DNA of 64,000 bases, taken from contig NC_088295.1 in NCBI RefSeq assembly GCF_032854445.1, forward strand, positions 4,964,501-5,028,500, written 5' to 3'. Positions 12,601 through 23,009 of the stretch are shown piece by piece. The DNA is from Liolophura sinensis (taxonomy: Eukaryota > Mollusca > Polyplacophora > Chitonida > Chitonidae). The notes below the pieces were generated by a model. That model made no database searches. It saw only the letters and a list, made by a program, of their open reading frames with translations, and had not been told where the DNA came from. Numbering within the stretch: position 1 is the first letter of the stretch; each line of letters starts with the position of its first letter. The position numbers and the translations under genes are program-made.

Positions 12601-15177
12601 ATTTCGTTTACAGAAAACTTGACTGAGTTATTTGTAAGACCAAGTTGATGCTAAGATTGGTTACTCATTTGGGGTCAAGAGGTGGATTCACCACAAAACC
12701 GACTTGAAGTGGTGATGTACATGTAATATGCGTACAGTGTTTGCTGCTATGGTAACATACTGTGCATGCAGTGCTGGTTGCTATAGTAACATATGCATGC
12801 AGTGCTGGTTGCTTTGATGATGTAATATGCCTTCAATGCTGGTTGCTATCGTGACACAATATGCTCACTGTGCTAGTTGCTATGGTGACATAAAGTGTTT
12901 ACAGTTCTGATTGCCATTGTGGTTACATACTACACAATGCTGTTTGAAGTCCCAGTCTGCTACATTGTAACTGTTTCATTTTATTAGCCCTGAAATCATG
13001 ATGAAGATCTGCCAGCAACCTGGTCATTGGTTTCCCGCGATCTCTGCCCGGTTTCCTCCCACCATAATGCTGGCTGCTGTCAGCATATTCTTGACAATGG
13101 TCTAAAACACTGATCAAATAAATAAATAAATGAAATCATGGTTTTCTTTGTTGTACAGAGTAATAAAGGGTGTACTTGTAACTAACTCACTTCTACATTC
13201 GCAACTTTCCAAATTGGTTTTCACATGTTTTTATTTTTCTTTGCAGGTTCTTCCACTTTGGTTCTCGAAGAAAACCATCACCTACACTAAAGATTCGTCG
13301 GCGAAATAGCATCAGCAGTGACACTAACTCTCAAGTGGCCGAGTCAGTGGCAGGGCAGCATTCCTACAGCACAGGTAACCTGAGGGAACTAGAGATGAAG
13401 GCCCCACCATGCAGGTGAGTGAGGAGTGAAAAGGGAGGTGTGAGAACAGTTATCACCAATGACACTAACTCTCATGAGTCAATTGTAGGCCAGCATGCCT
13501 AAGGCACATTGCTACATTCTGTGGATTCTATCAGCCCACCATGCCTATTGAAGGTGTATGTTTGGTTTCAGAGCTGTGTCTTTGATCTGTCATTTATTGT
13601 AGCATTTCACTATTGTAGCATATTGTTAGTATCAACAGTATTTAAGGTATTCTTCCTTTGATTTGTGATGTCCTGTTAATTATTTGCTAAAATGAGCATA
13701 GAACAAAAATAAAAGGGAGGTATTTTAACAATGTGAATATGTACTTTTAGTGGCAGAGGAAATGTTCGTATTTACTATTTATGAATACAGTTAATGTATG
13801 TGAGAGTTCATGGGATATTGATAACTGAATTTGGCGTTACTGTTTTTAGGCACAGTGTGAATGGGTCAGATTCCAGTATCAGCAAAAGGTCAGTAGGAAA
13901 TATTTACTAAAAGATATTGGTTTGTGAATGTTACTACACATCTTGAATGGTTGTCTTCCTGGAGAGTCCTTCACAGGGATTGTACTGGAACAGTTTACCA
14001 GGCTTGAGAGGCTTAGACAGATCTAGCTTTATGAGCCCGGAACATAAACTGGCTGAGCCCTTCTCTCATTGTTTCTCGCACCTCGGTGACAACAAGTGAT
14101 CAGTTGAGCTCATGTAAGCTTTTTTTCACTGACCACTTGTCTATCACAAATATGGTGTGTATACATGTATATGGGAAAGTAACTTGTCACAGGTGTGTAT
14201 ACATGTCTTTGGGAAAGTAACTTGTCACAGGTGTGTATACATGTATATGGGAAAGTAACTTGTAACAGGTGTGTATACATGTATATGGGAAAGTAACTTG
14301 TCACAGGTGTGTATACATGTCTGTGGGAAAGTAACTTGTCAGAAGTGTGTATACATGAATATGGGAAAGTAACTTGTCAGAAGTGTGTATACATGTATAT
14401 GGGAAAGTAACTTGTCACAGGTGTGTATACATGTATATGGGAAAGTAACTTGTCTCAGGTGTGTATACATGTATATGGGAAAGTAACTTGTCACAGGTGT
14501 GTATACATGTATATGGGAAAGTAACTTGTCAGAAGTGTGTATACATGAATATGGGAAAGTAACTTGTCACACGTGTGTATACATGTATATGAGAAAGTAA
14601 CTTGTCACAGGTGTGTATACATGTATATGGGAAAGTAACTTGTCACAGGTGTGTATACATGTATATGGGAAAGTAACTTGTCACAGGTGTGTATACATGT
14701 ATATGGGAAAGTAACTTGTCACACGTGTGTATACATGTATATGGGAAAGTAACTTGTCAGAAGTGTGTATACATGAATATGGGAAAGTAACTTGTCAGAG
14801 GTTCACACTGAGCACTCCAGGTTCTTCCACCAGATTGATGCTGGAGTTTGTCAGAATACCATCATATAAGTGAATACTTAGGGCATTAAGCAAGACACAT
14901 TGAGCAACAAATACATGTACATAAATCATAAATTTTACCTGTGTGAATTATGATGAGCTGATATTTGGTCCTTTTTTCTCTGTTCAGTGACGTGTCCCCA
15001 ACAAGTGTAAGAAAGAAACTGGACAAGTTAAAGGGAGAGAGCCCATCTAAGAGGACTCTGGAAGTGCCCACCCCATACCCAGTACAGAACCAGGAGCTGC
15101 CACATAACGATGACACCAAGTCTGTGGCCATCACGGTCCCCACCAAGCTCAATGCTGTCGCTCCCTGGGAGGCTTAA
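555..15177 (+). CDS. RGS9: R7-family regulator of G-protein signalling, RGS9/RGS11-like (3' part, 12 exons)
   Basis: GTPase-activating protein for Gi/o alpha subunits; R7 members work as obligate dimers with G-beta-5 bound through a GGL domain. Exons: 555-619, 2446-2522, 3816-3897, 4163-4264, 5819-5880, 6337-6450, 7009-7212, 8042-8131, 8556-8684, 13247-13414, 13850-13888, 14988-15177. All borders are GT..AG and phases match, giving 439 residues. In order these encode the end of the DEP-helical extension (AIYLAKR..GLEEYEQ), a helical linker ([15 protein letters not shown]), the GGL region with the R7 signature SNPWITDD, the full RGS domain ([34 protein letters not shown]) and a Ser/Lys-rich tail ending [17 protein letters not shown] and the PWE end favour RGS9/11 over RGS6/7. 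The DEP exons lie upstream of the window. Family assignment is firm; which R7 paralogue is less so. Confidence 0.93.
670..1258. repeat. 24-bp minisatellite (about 24 copies) in RGS intron a
   Basis: Tandem copies of CAGCTGTTGGCAGTCACCAT plus CAGT, starting about 50 bp after the exon a donor. CAGCTG is a palindrome and an E-box word, present in most copies. The unit is 8 codons long, which creates long open frames on both strands. Confidence 0.95.
1558..1920 (+). mobile_element. Full-length tRNA-derived SINE with target-site duplication
   Basis: The head resembles a tRNA (GATAGCACAGTTGGTAGAGC as A box, GGATCAATCC as a degenerate B box). The tail ends TTGTTGAGTACGACGTTAAA and a CACT repeat. 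It is flanked by TTTGTCTTATAAA at 1544-1556 and 1921-1933, a 13-bp target duplication typical of LINE-driven insertion. Confidence 0.9.
2446..2522 (+). CDS. RGS9: RGS9-like exon b
   Basis: Acceptor TTCCAG, donor AG|GTCAGT. Reads [20 protein letters not shown] and then AEEQVR, matching the R7 helical extension (NxKWDFVIMQAKEQ type). Confidence 0.88.
3816..3897 (+). CDS. RGS9: RGS9-like exon c
   Basis: Acceptor TTGTAG, donor CCG|GTGAGT. Reads [20 protein letters not shown] and then WRVHRPP, the conserved R7 stretch that precedes the GGL domain. Confidence 0.9.
4163..4264 (+). CDS. RGS9: RGS9-like exon d (start of GGL region)
   Basis: Acceptor TTTGCAG, donor GAG|GTGGGT, 34 whole codons. It is rich in Gln, Lys and Arg, ends [10 protein letters not shown], and corresponds to the linker and first helix of the G-gamma-like domain. 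Confidence 0.82.
5819..5880 (+). CDS. RGS9: RGS9-like exon e (GGL helix)
   Basis: Acceptor TGTTCCAG, donor AAAG|GTACAG. Reads [20 protein letters not shown], aligning with the second GGL helix that contacts G-beta-5 in R7 proteins. Confidence 0.8.
6337..6450 (+). CDS. RGS9: RGS9-like exon f (end of [11 protein letters not shown] motif)
   Basis: Acceptor GTTCAG, donor TCT|GTAAGT. Carries [18 protein letters not shown], an R7-specific motif just before the RGS domain. Confidence 0.92.
7009..7212 (+). CDS. RGS9: RGS9-like exon g (N-terminal half of RGS domain)
   Basis: Acceptor GTTTAG, donor TACAA|GTGAGC. Encodes RVKRWAFGF and the RGS core [12 protein letters not shown]. The last seven exon bases (TCTACAA) and the donor are copied downstream in a 12-copy minisatellite. 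Confidence 0.95.
7206..7884 (+). repeat. Splice-donor minisatellite after RGS exon g, about 62 bp x 12
   Basis: Each unit carries TCTACAAGTRAGCTTACATC, the last 7 bases of exon g plus its donor, then about 40 bp with CACCTGACATCC and CCTCAGAGGTCATGG. The real donor is at 7213. Eleven further copies keep GTGAGC or GTAAGC, and the last three units are shortened. Confidence 0.95.
8042..8131 (+). CDS. RGS9: RGS9-like exon h (RGS domain)
   Basis: Acceptor TTTCAG, donor CAG|GTAAAA. Reads [20 protein letters not shown] and then VLENLKKPS, the middle of the RGS fold. Confidence 0.95.
8345..8514 (+). mobile_element. SINE fragment (GAGTACGGCGTAAAA family) in RGS intron h
   Basis: Shares GCCAGCAACCTGCGGATGG, CACCATAATG and GAAATATTCTTGAGTGTGGC, plus a TAAATAAATA tail, with the complete copy at 58005. 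The tRNA head is missing. Confidence 0.8.
8556..8684 (+). CDS. RGS9: RGS9-like exon i (end of RGS domain)
   Basis: Acceptor TTTACAG, donor AAAAA|GTAGGC. Encodes [20 protein letters not shown] and the final RGS helix, then a basic run. An in-frame TAG at 8686-8688 lies across the donor, so an unspliced transcript stops at once. Confidence 0.95.
9180..10660. other. Part of RGS intron i; probable decayed repeat
   Basis: No exon seen. The block starts and ends with related direct repeats (GACAAATACTCCTGGAAACT near 9264 and GACAAAAAACTCCAGGAAAA near 10579). This suggests an old inserted element of about 1.4 kb without recognisable coding capacity. Confidence 0.35.
10945..11725 (+). repeat. Dispersed repeat A, copy 1 (about 780 bp)
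   Basis: Aligns along its length with 48982-49780. Shared words include TGACAGGAGTTG, ACAGAGGACA-like segments, GTGTACAACAA and CCTTGATTAAATxCG, with small indels. It has no coding capacity and is probably a non-autonomous transposon or its relic. Class unknown. Confidence 0.75.
12730..12915. repeat. Short degenerate minisatellite, about 38 bp x 5
   Basis: Repeats of GTGCTGGTTGCTATxGTxAC with ATATGC in RGS intron i. Confidence 0.75.
13002..13134 (+). mobile_element. SINE 3' fragment
   Basis: Matches the family of 58005-58274 (GCCAGCAACCTG, CCCGGTTTCCTCCCACCATA, CTGTCAGCATATTCTTGA) and ends in an ATAAATAAATAAAT tail. Confidence 0.78.
13247..13414 (+). CDS. RGS9: RGS9-like exon j (C-terminal tail)
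   Basis: Acceptor TTTGCAG, donor CAG|GTGAGT. Phase fits exon i. Reads [20 protein letters not shown], then a Ser-rich segment with possible phosphorylation sites (RRRNSIS). Confidence 0.85.
13850..13888 (+). CDS. RGS9: RGS9-like exon k (39-nt microexon)
   Basis: Acceptor TTTTTAG, donor AAAAG|GTCAGT. Encodes [12 protein letters not shown] in phase between j and l. Skipping it would keep the frame, so it may be an alternative exon. Confidence 0.72.
14149..14798. repeat. 38-bp minisatellite x about 17 in RGS intron k
   Basis: Unit has GTGTGTATACATGTATATGG followed by GAAAGTAACTTGTCACAG. GTATAC and ACATGT give local palindromes. Variants CAGAAG and TGAATATG alternate between copies, suggesting later block duplications. 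Confidence 0.95.
14988..15177 (+). CDS. RGS9: RGS9-like exon l (C-terminus and stop)
   Basis: Acceptor TGTTCAG. Reads [20 protein letters not shown] and ends VAPWEA followed by TAA (15175-15177). Vertebrate RGS9 also ends in a PWE motif, which supports the assignment. Confidence 0.88.
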
Positions 15178-15374
15178 CTAGCTATCACCTGATTCAGCCT
15201 GCGATACACTAGCCTGAGACCACCTGTACCTATGTTAGCTAAATCTGAAAATCTAAAAGAAATGGGATAATTGCTGGTAGTCTTGGTAAAAAGTGAACAA
15301 TAGTTCATCTAGGAGATCTGTAAATTTTGTGTAGATACAGCTTTAAGTACGGCCCAGACATGATGACGAGTGTA

Positions 15375-15620
15375 GGTCAAGGTCTGTCGCCACAGTCTTG
15401 GTCGTCTATATATTTCAAGATCTGCATTTAGGTCAAGGTTTGTAGGTTCAGCCGAGATCACATATAGGCCAAGATTTGTAGGTACACCCCGGGTCATATG
15501 TAGGTCAGGGTCTGTAGATACAGCCCAGGTCACATATAGGTCAGGGTCTGTAGGTACACCCCAGGTCATATGTAGGTCAGGGACTGTAGATACAGCCCAG
15601 GTCACATAAAGGTCAAGGCG
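15375..15620. repeat. 36/72-bp tandem repeat just downstream of the RGS stop
   Basis: Alternating half-units of AGGTCAGGGTCTGTAGATAC and a variant with ACACCCCAGGTCATAT. It lies about 200 bp after the stop codon, so is probably in the 3' UTR. Confidence 0.85.
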
Positions 15621-16039
15621 AGATGAAATTCTGTAAGTACGCATGTACAGCTTCTGATCAGTCCACCTCATTTCTATTGTATTGATGAGTGTACTGATAA
15701 TGTTATAGATAATATGGTACCGGAACACCTGTGATTGTAAGATGGTGTTAGTACATTTTATATGCACCGAAAATTTCAGTTACGATGCACTGACCTGGTG
15801 ACTACTGTAGCTGTTAGGAGATAAGGTATGTAGCGCTTGAAGGTGTGTATCTGGTGCGTGTGCAGGTGTTCACATAGACCACGTGTCTGTTATATAGAGA
15901 GATTTAGATTTGATATCAGTCCTGGTGAATAGCCTCAGCCAGCCTGACACCAAGACTCTAAAGCAATACCTCTCCATTCCAGCCAGTTTGTTTGACTTAC
16001 TCTTGTCTTTTGTGTATTTTCTGGATTTATGTGGGTGAG

Positions 16040-19000
16040 TGGTCAATCTCAATCCTTTCATAGTTCTTGGACAGAGCAGGTGTGGGTTAGATAGCTCACC
16101 TGTGTCATCCACATCCTGGGTAGTTCTGAGATCTTCATAATCTGGACATGATACATGTAGGTGTGGGGTAGATCTAAGTGAACTCACCTGTGTCATCTGT
16201 ATCCAGGGTAACTGTGAGATCTTTATTACCTTGACATAACAGGTTTGGGGTAGATCTCAGGTAACTCACCTGTGTCATCCACACTCAGGATAACTTCGAG
16301 ATCTTTATTACCTGCACAGGACAGGTGAGGGGTAGAATTGAGATCTTTATTACCTGGACATAACAGGTTTAGGGTAGATCTTGGGTAACTCACCTGTGTT
16401 ATCCACATCCTGGGTTGCTCTGAGATCTTCATAATCTGGACATGACAGGTGTGGGGTAGATCTAAGTGAACTCTCCTTTGTCATCCGTATCCAGGGTAAC
16501 TGTGAGATCTTTATTACCTGGACATGACAGGTGGAGGGTAGTTCTCAGGTAACTCACCTGTGTCATGCACATCCAGGGTAACTCTGAGATCTTTATAACC
16601 TGGACATGGCATGTGACGGTTAGAGCTCAAGTAACTCACGTGTGTCATCCACATCTAGGGTAACTCTGAGATTTTCATAATCTGAACATGACAGGTGTAG
16701 GGTAGCTTTGAGATCTTTAAAACCTGGACATGACAGGTGTTGGGTAAATCTCCAGTAACTCACCCGTGTCATCCACAACCAGGATAGCTTTGAGATCTTC
16801 ATTACCTAGACATGACAGGTGTGGGGCAGCTCTGAGATCTTCAGTACCTGGACATGACAGGTGTAGGGTAGATCTCAGGTTACTCACCTGTGTCATCTAC
16901 ATTCTTTGTAACTTTGAGATCTTTAAAACCTAGACATGGCAGGTGAAGGTTAGAGCTCAGGTAACTAACGTGTGTCAATCACATCCCGGGTAACTAACGT
17001 GTGTCATCCACATCCAGGGTAACTCTGAGATCTTCATAATCAGGACATGACAGGTGTAGGGTAGCTCTGAGATCTTTTTTACCTGGACAGGACAGGTGAA
17101 GGATAAAATTGAGATCTTTATTACCTGGACATAACAGGTTTGGAGTATATCTCAGGAAACTCACCTGTGTCATCCACATCCTGGGTAGCACTGAGGTCTT
17201 CATAATCTGGACGTGACAGGTGTGGGGTAGATCTAAGTGAACTCTCCTTTGTCATCAGTATCCAGGGTAACTGTGAGATCTTTATTACCTGGATCTTTAT
17301 TACCTGGACATGACAAGTGGAGGGTAGTTCTGGAGGTGGAGGGTAATTCTACCCCTCACCTGTCCTGTCCAGGTAATAAAGATCTTGGAGTTATCCTGGG
17401 TGTGGATGACACAGGTGAGTCAAATGCCATGTCCAGGTTATAAAGATCTCAGAGTTACCCTGGATGTGGATGACACAGGTGAGTTACCTGAGAACTACCC
17501 TCCACCTGTCATGTCCAGGTAATAAAGATCTCACAGTTACCCTGGATACGGATGACAAAGGATAGTTCACTTAGATCTACCCCACACCTGTCATGTCCAG
17601 ATTATGAGGATCTCAGAGCTACTGGACATAACAGGTTTGGGGTAGATCTTGAGTGATTCACTTGTGTCATCCACACCCAGGGTAGGTTTGAGATCTTCCT
17701 TACCTGGACATGACAGGTTTAGGGTAGATCTCAGGTAACTCACATGTGTTATCCACACACAGGGTAGCTTTGAGATCTTCCTTACCTGGACGTGACAGGT
17801 TTAGGGTAGATCTCAGGTAACTCACATGTGTCATCCACACACAGGGTAGCTTTGAGATCTTTCTTACCTGGACGTGACAGGTTTAGGGTAGATCTCAGGT
17901 AACTCACATGTGTTATCCACACACAGGATAGCTTTGAGATCTTCCTTACCTGGACGTGACAGGTTTAGGGTAGATATCAGGTAACTCACATGTGTCATCC
18001 ACACACAGGATAACTTTGAGATCTTTCTTACCTGGACGTGACAGGTTTAGGGTAGATCTCAGGTAACTCACATGTGTCATCCACACACAGGATAACTTTG
18101 AGATCTTTCTTACCTGGACGTGACAGGTTTAGGGTAGATCTCAGGTAACTCACATGTGTTATCCACACACAGGATAGCTTTGAGATCTTCCTTACCTGGA
18201 CATGACAGGTTTAGGGTAGATCTCAGGTAACTCACTTGTGTCATCCACACACAGGGTAGCTTTGAGATCTTCCTTACCTGGACGTGACAGGTTTAGGGTA
18301 GATATCAGGTAACTCACATGTGTCATCCACACACAGGATAACTTTGAGATCTTTCTTACCTGGACGTGACAGGTTTAGGGTAGATCTCAGGTAACTCACA
18401 TGTGTCATCCACACACAGGGTAGCTTTGAGATCTTCCTTACCTGGACGTGACAGGTTTAGGGTAGATATCAGGTAACTCACATGTGTCATCCACACACAG
18501 GATAACTTTGAGATCTTTCTTACCTGGACGTGACAGGTTTAGGGTAGATCTCAGGTAACTCACATGTGTCATCCACACACAGGGTAGCTTTGAGATCTTC
18601 CTTACCTGGACGTGACAGGTTTAGGGTAGATCTCCGGTAACTCACATGTGTCATTCACACCCAGGATAGCTTTGAAATCTCCCTTACCTGGACGTGACAG
18701 GTTTAGGGTAGATCTCGAGGGATTCACCTGTGTCATTCACACCCAAGATAGCTTTGAAATCTTCCTTACCTGGACATGACAGCTGTAGGGTAGCTCTGAG
18801 ATCTTTGTTACGTGGACATGACAGGTGTGGTGTAGATCTCTAGTGATTCACCTGTGTCTCACCCACACACAGGATAGCTCTGAGATCTTCCTTACCTGGA
18901 CATGACAGCTGTAGGGTAGCTCTGAGATCTTTGTTACGTGGACATGACAGGTGTGGTGTAGATCTCTAGTGATTCACCTGTGTCTCACCCACACACAGGA

Positions 19001-19215
19001 TAGCTCTGAGATCTTCCTTACCTGGACATGACAGCTGTAGGGTGGCTCTGAGATCTTTGTTACGTGGACATGACAGGTGTGGTGTAGATCTCTAGTGATT
19101 CACCTGTGTCTCACCCACACACAGGATAGCTCTGAGATCTTCCTTACCTGGACATGAGAGATGTTTGGTAGATCAAATGTAACTCACCTACGCTCTCCAC
19201 ACCCTGGGTAATTCT
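16040..19215. repeat. Large satellite, about 82-bp unit, with internal inversion
   Basis: About 3.2 kb of a unit with TACCTGGACGTGACAGGTTT, AGGGTAGATCTCAGGTAACT, CACATGTGTCATCCACACAC and AGGGTAGCTTTGAGATCTTC. The 5' third is diverged, 17.65-18.7 kb is homogeneous, and 18.77-19.14 kb shows a longer three-copy unit. 17340-17625 runs in the opposite orientation. Read on the - strand each unit holds consensus donor words (CAGGTAAGG, CAGGTGAGT). Confidence 0.93.
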
Positions 19216-19219
19216 GAGA

Positions 19220-20045
19220 TGTTGGGTTCTGTTTCCCTCGCTCTGTACAGGAAACTTCATCATTGCACTGTAAAATAACTAATTCATCTGTGGCAGTAAG
19301 TTGTGTGGCTATATGTTAGCATGTGGCCACCATATAGTCCATTTAATCATGAGCACATTGGGTATAGTACCTACTGATACACTGTTTATTGAAGTAGTCA
19401 CTGACCATATTAGTCACATGTACATTGTTTAGAGTTTTGCCATTTTTTTTAGCCTGTTAAAGTTATGTAAAAGATATAAAACATTGACTGTGCTGTCAGT
19501 AAGGAGATCATACAACATGGTTCAAGTTTACCTCATGCAAATATAGAAATATACAAATGTGTGCTGTATTGTAAATAACCCTGACCTAGATGAAAACAAA
19601 AACTATTACATTGTAGTATTTGCCAGAACACCTAAATGCATATTTGTCTGTTGAAATATTTGTGTTGTTTTATATATAGATGTATATTAATATGAATAGC
19701 TGATATTTTACGAGTTGAAGAGATGTCAGTATTGGGGCTAGGAAACAACCACTACAAATTCAGAACATCACCATTGATCCTGTCTTGTAGGTCAACAGTC
19801 GTTTTCATAACTGTACACACACCGTGTGATGAACACATTCATTCAAACCAGGCTTTATTTTTTGTCTGTACCATCATCAGATGATTCAGTATTTACAATT
19901 CAGATTCCTGCATGAGTAGTTTGTGATACTGCACTGATCCTCAATTGTTAATTGGTACACGCATGTTACAGTAACAATGGTTGATTGAGTAATGACTTGT
20001 GGAAAATATTAGCCCTAGGCTAACCCCTGCCAGCCAGGCTAGCAG
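19220..20045. other. Intergenic or RGS 3' UTR, AT-rich
   Basis: No open frame, repeat or clear signal. It could be distal 3' UTR of the RGS gene or intergenic DNA. Confidence 0.4.
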
Positions 20046-20048
20046 GAA

Positions 20049-20275
20049 TACCCTAATTTTTCTCATTTTTGTTGTGCCCAAAGCAGAAGATTACACATTC
20101 CCAGCTTTTTGGAAAAGTATCGATATTAGTATGTTGTTCATTAGATGTTCTAACCATGTGAGAAAAAAAGAAACTAAATACTCCTGCTACATTTACATGT
20201 ATATTTGCTAAAAGAGTAGGCCGGGTGTCTCAAAATTAGAAGAAATAGGGTAACTTATAGTGCTACTTCAGCCTG
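20049..20275 (+). repeat. Dispersed repeat B, copy 1
   Basis: Shares TACCCTAATT, TTTTGGAAAAGTA, AGTATGTTGTTCATTAGATG and AGGCCGGGTGTCTCAAAA-like sequence with 40289-40465 in EEF2KMT intron 1, same strand. No coding capacity. Confidence 0.7.
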
Positions 20276-20734
20276 AAGAGAAGTTAGGCAGAAATATTAA
20301 AATGATATGAGGGCCCCCCTATGGAACAGAGCTAACACCACGGTTCAAAAAGATTTACGACAAATAACACTACTTAACACCTATAAATGAAGTCCACAAA
20401 AACAAAATCTTCAGCAGTTGCCATGAACTTGTTCTGATGTGACGTGATAATATTCCTTCTGTGATGATGGGTAGAGGTGAGGTTGAGTAAGGCAATTATG
20501 CTGGAATGACGTGCCCATTTGAAAGTACGACATCATTTGTGGCTGTACGTTTGTAATGGGTGATGCCAAGTGCTCTAGCATGACGTCGCATAAGGCAAAA
20601 TTTAAAACAACAGAAAGCTTTTGTTTTGCTACTCTCTTCTGAAACTTGCCAGCAGGTTTAATATGTTGCAATTTTTTTCCAATTTAGGAAAGCAATCCTT
20701 GTTACTTAACCCTGCTTTTAAGACATACAGGCCT

Positions 20735-21490
20735 TGACACTGGAGTAGCTCTTTAAGGCTAAACCATGCCAGTTAGACTAGGAGAAGTATCTAGGTTAAC
20801 CTGTACTGGTTAATGTAGAAGTAACTTAATGCTAACTTCTGGCAGTTAGACTTGGAGAAGTATCTAGGTTAACCTGTGCTGGCTAATCTAGAAGTAACTT
20901 AAGGCTAACCTCTGGCAGTTAGACTAGGAGAAGTATCTAGGTTAACCTGTGCTGGCTAATCTAGAAGTAATTTAAGGCTAACCTCTGGCAGTTAGACTAG
21001 GAGAAGTATCTAGGTTGACCTGTGCTGGCTAATCTAGAAGTAACTTAAGGCTAACCTCTAGCAGTTAGACTAGGAGAAGTATCTAGGTTAACCTGTGCTG
21101 GCTAATCTAGAAGTAACTTAAGGCTAACCTCTAGCAGTTAGACTAGGAGAAGTATCTAGGTTAACCTGTGCTGGCTAATCTAGGGGTAACTTAAGGCTAA
21201 CCTCTGGCAGTTAGACTAGGAGAAGTATCTAGGTTAACCTGTGCTGGCTAATCTAGAAGTAACTTAAGGCTAACCTCTGGCAGTTAGACTAGGAGAAGTA
21301 TCTAGGTTAACCTGTGCTAGCTAATCTAAAAGTAACGTAAGGCTAACCTCTGGCAGTTAGACTAGGAGAAGTATCTAGGTTAACCTGTGCTGGCTAATCT
21401 AGGAGAAGTAACTTAATGCTAACCTCTGGCAGTTGGGCCAGGAGAAGTAACTTAAAGATAATCCCTGCCAGCTAAGCTAGAAGAAGTAAC
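20735..21490. repeat. 73-bp minisatellite x about 10
   Basis: Unit includes GGCTAACCTCTGGCAGTTAG, ACTAGGAGAAGTATCTAGGT, TAACCTGTGCTGGCTAATCT and AGAAGTAACTTAA. Central copies are nearly identical; the edges are degenerate. Confidence 0.95.
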
Positions 21491-22600
21491 TATACCAGTT
21501 ATATGTAGACTAGGAGAAATATACTCATTATCACTGTTACTGTCATTATTTTTGTAATGTCCAAGTGATGTTAATCTTGATTTTCTCACCTGCACTGGTA
21601 ATATATAGAACATGTATGAATACACATACATATGTTGAAGTATTCATGTCTGATGAAATTTCATTGAAAATCTGGTGTTTACTTGGTTTTGCAGAAATTT
21701 ATGTACAAAAGATACTTGTTTTAAACATAACCTGTTTTAGGTGTTCACCTAAAAGTTTGTAAACATGAATGGTTTATGTACATGTACTTGTTTGTGTTAG
21801 CTTGGCAACTATCATGTAAATAACATGTTCACTGTGTTACTTTATAGGAATGGTTTGCTCTTGGCATACGTTGTGTGCATGTCCTCTAGGAACTTGTGCT
21901 CTATACCACAAAATACGGAACTATTGACGGAATGCACTGTGGAAATCCTATTTTTGTTGGCTTTAACACAGATGAAATTTTTTAAAATTTTGTTTATGCT
22001 TGTTTGTATTTTGTATAATTCATTTATGATGTTTATAAAATGTATGATGTTTATGTTTATATTGTTATGAATGCAAGTATGAAAAACTAGCTTTGGGTCT
22101 CAAGTCATGAATTTGTTAGCAATACATTATGTCAGTATACATGTACATCTACACAATTGTTTATGGTCAGTATGCAATTGGAGTATTTTAGTGTGCAATT
22201 CATTTAAAATCTACGGTAAGACGTATTGTCAAATATGGCAAGGTAAGAGAAAATGTGGGCTGTATGTACTAAGCTTTGGATCTAATATCCAATATTAGTT
22301 GCTACACTTCGCGGTCCCTTGCTGAAGCAGAGTTAGCATTTGATTGATAGGTTATTAGTAAGGAAAGACTCCAATTTTCAAGGGAGGTAAAAACATTACA
22401 AGGAGTATGATGTGTGGTAAATTTAAAGGCTGTGATTGACACAGATGAGGTTCAGATTGTGACAGAAACACCTCACTTTCTACTGTAATGATGTAGGCTA
22501 CCCATTTGGCTGGCAGTGTGGCAATGTTGGCCTCACATCGAGGCCAACATATGTATGCCACATATATAAGCTGAACAAGACTACATGTACATTTGTGATT
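21490..22600. other. AT-rich intergenic stretch
   Basis: Only short open frames without family features. I see no gene or repeat here. Confidence 0.45.
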
Positions 22601-22604
22601 ATTC

Positions 22605-23005
22605 CAACAGTGACACTGTTGACAGTGTTGTATATCACATGTGTGATTGTTCCACCACAGTCAAAAGTGTTGACAGTGTTGTATATCACATGTGTGATTA
22701 TTCCACCACAGTCAGAAGTGTTGACAGTGTTGTATATCACACGTGTGATTATTCCACCACAGTCAAAAGTGTTGACAGTGTTGTATATAGCATGTGTGAT
22801 TATTCCACCACAGTCAGAAGTGTTGACAGTGCTTTGTATCACACGTGTGATTGTTCCACCACAGTCAAAAGTGTTGACAGTGTTGTATATTGCATGTGTG
22901 ATTATTCCACCACAGTCAGAAGTGTTGACAGTGTTGTATATCACACATGATTATTCCACCACAGTCAGAAGTGTTGACAATGTTGTATATCACATGTGTA
23001 ATGGG
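22605..23005. repeat. 51-bp minisatellite x about 8
   Basis: Unit has GTGTTGACAGTGTTGTATAT, CACATGTGTGATTATTCCAC and CACAGTCAGAA. It equals 17 codons, so several frames on both strands stay open for over 350 bp. These are by-products of the repeat. Confidence 0.95.
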
Positions 23006-23009
23006 TAAA

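Noticed and set aside
22498-23008. Open frames of 120-150 codons on both strands
   Set aside because: By-products of the 51-bp array.
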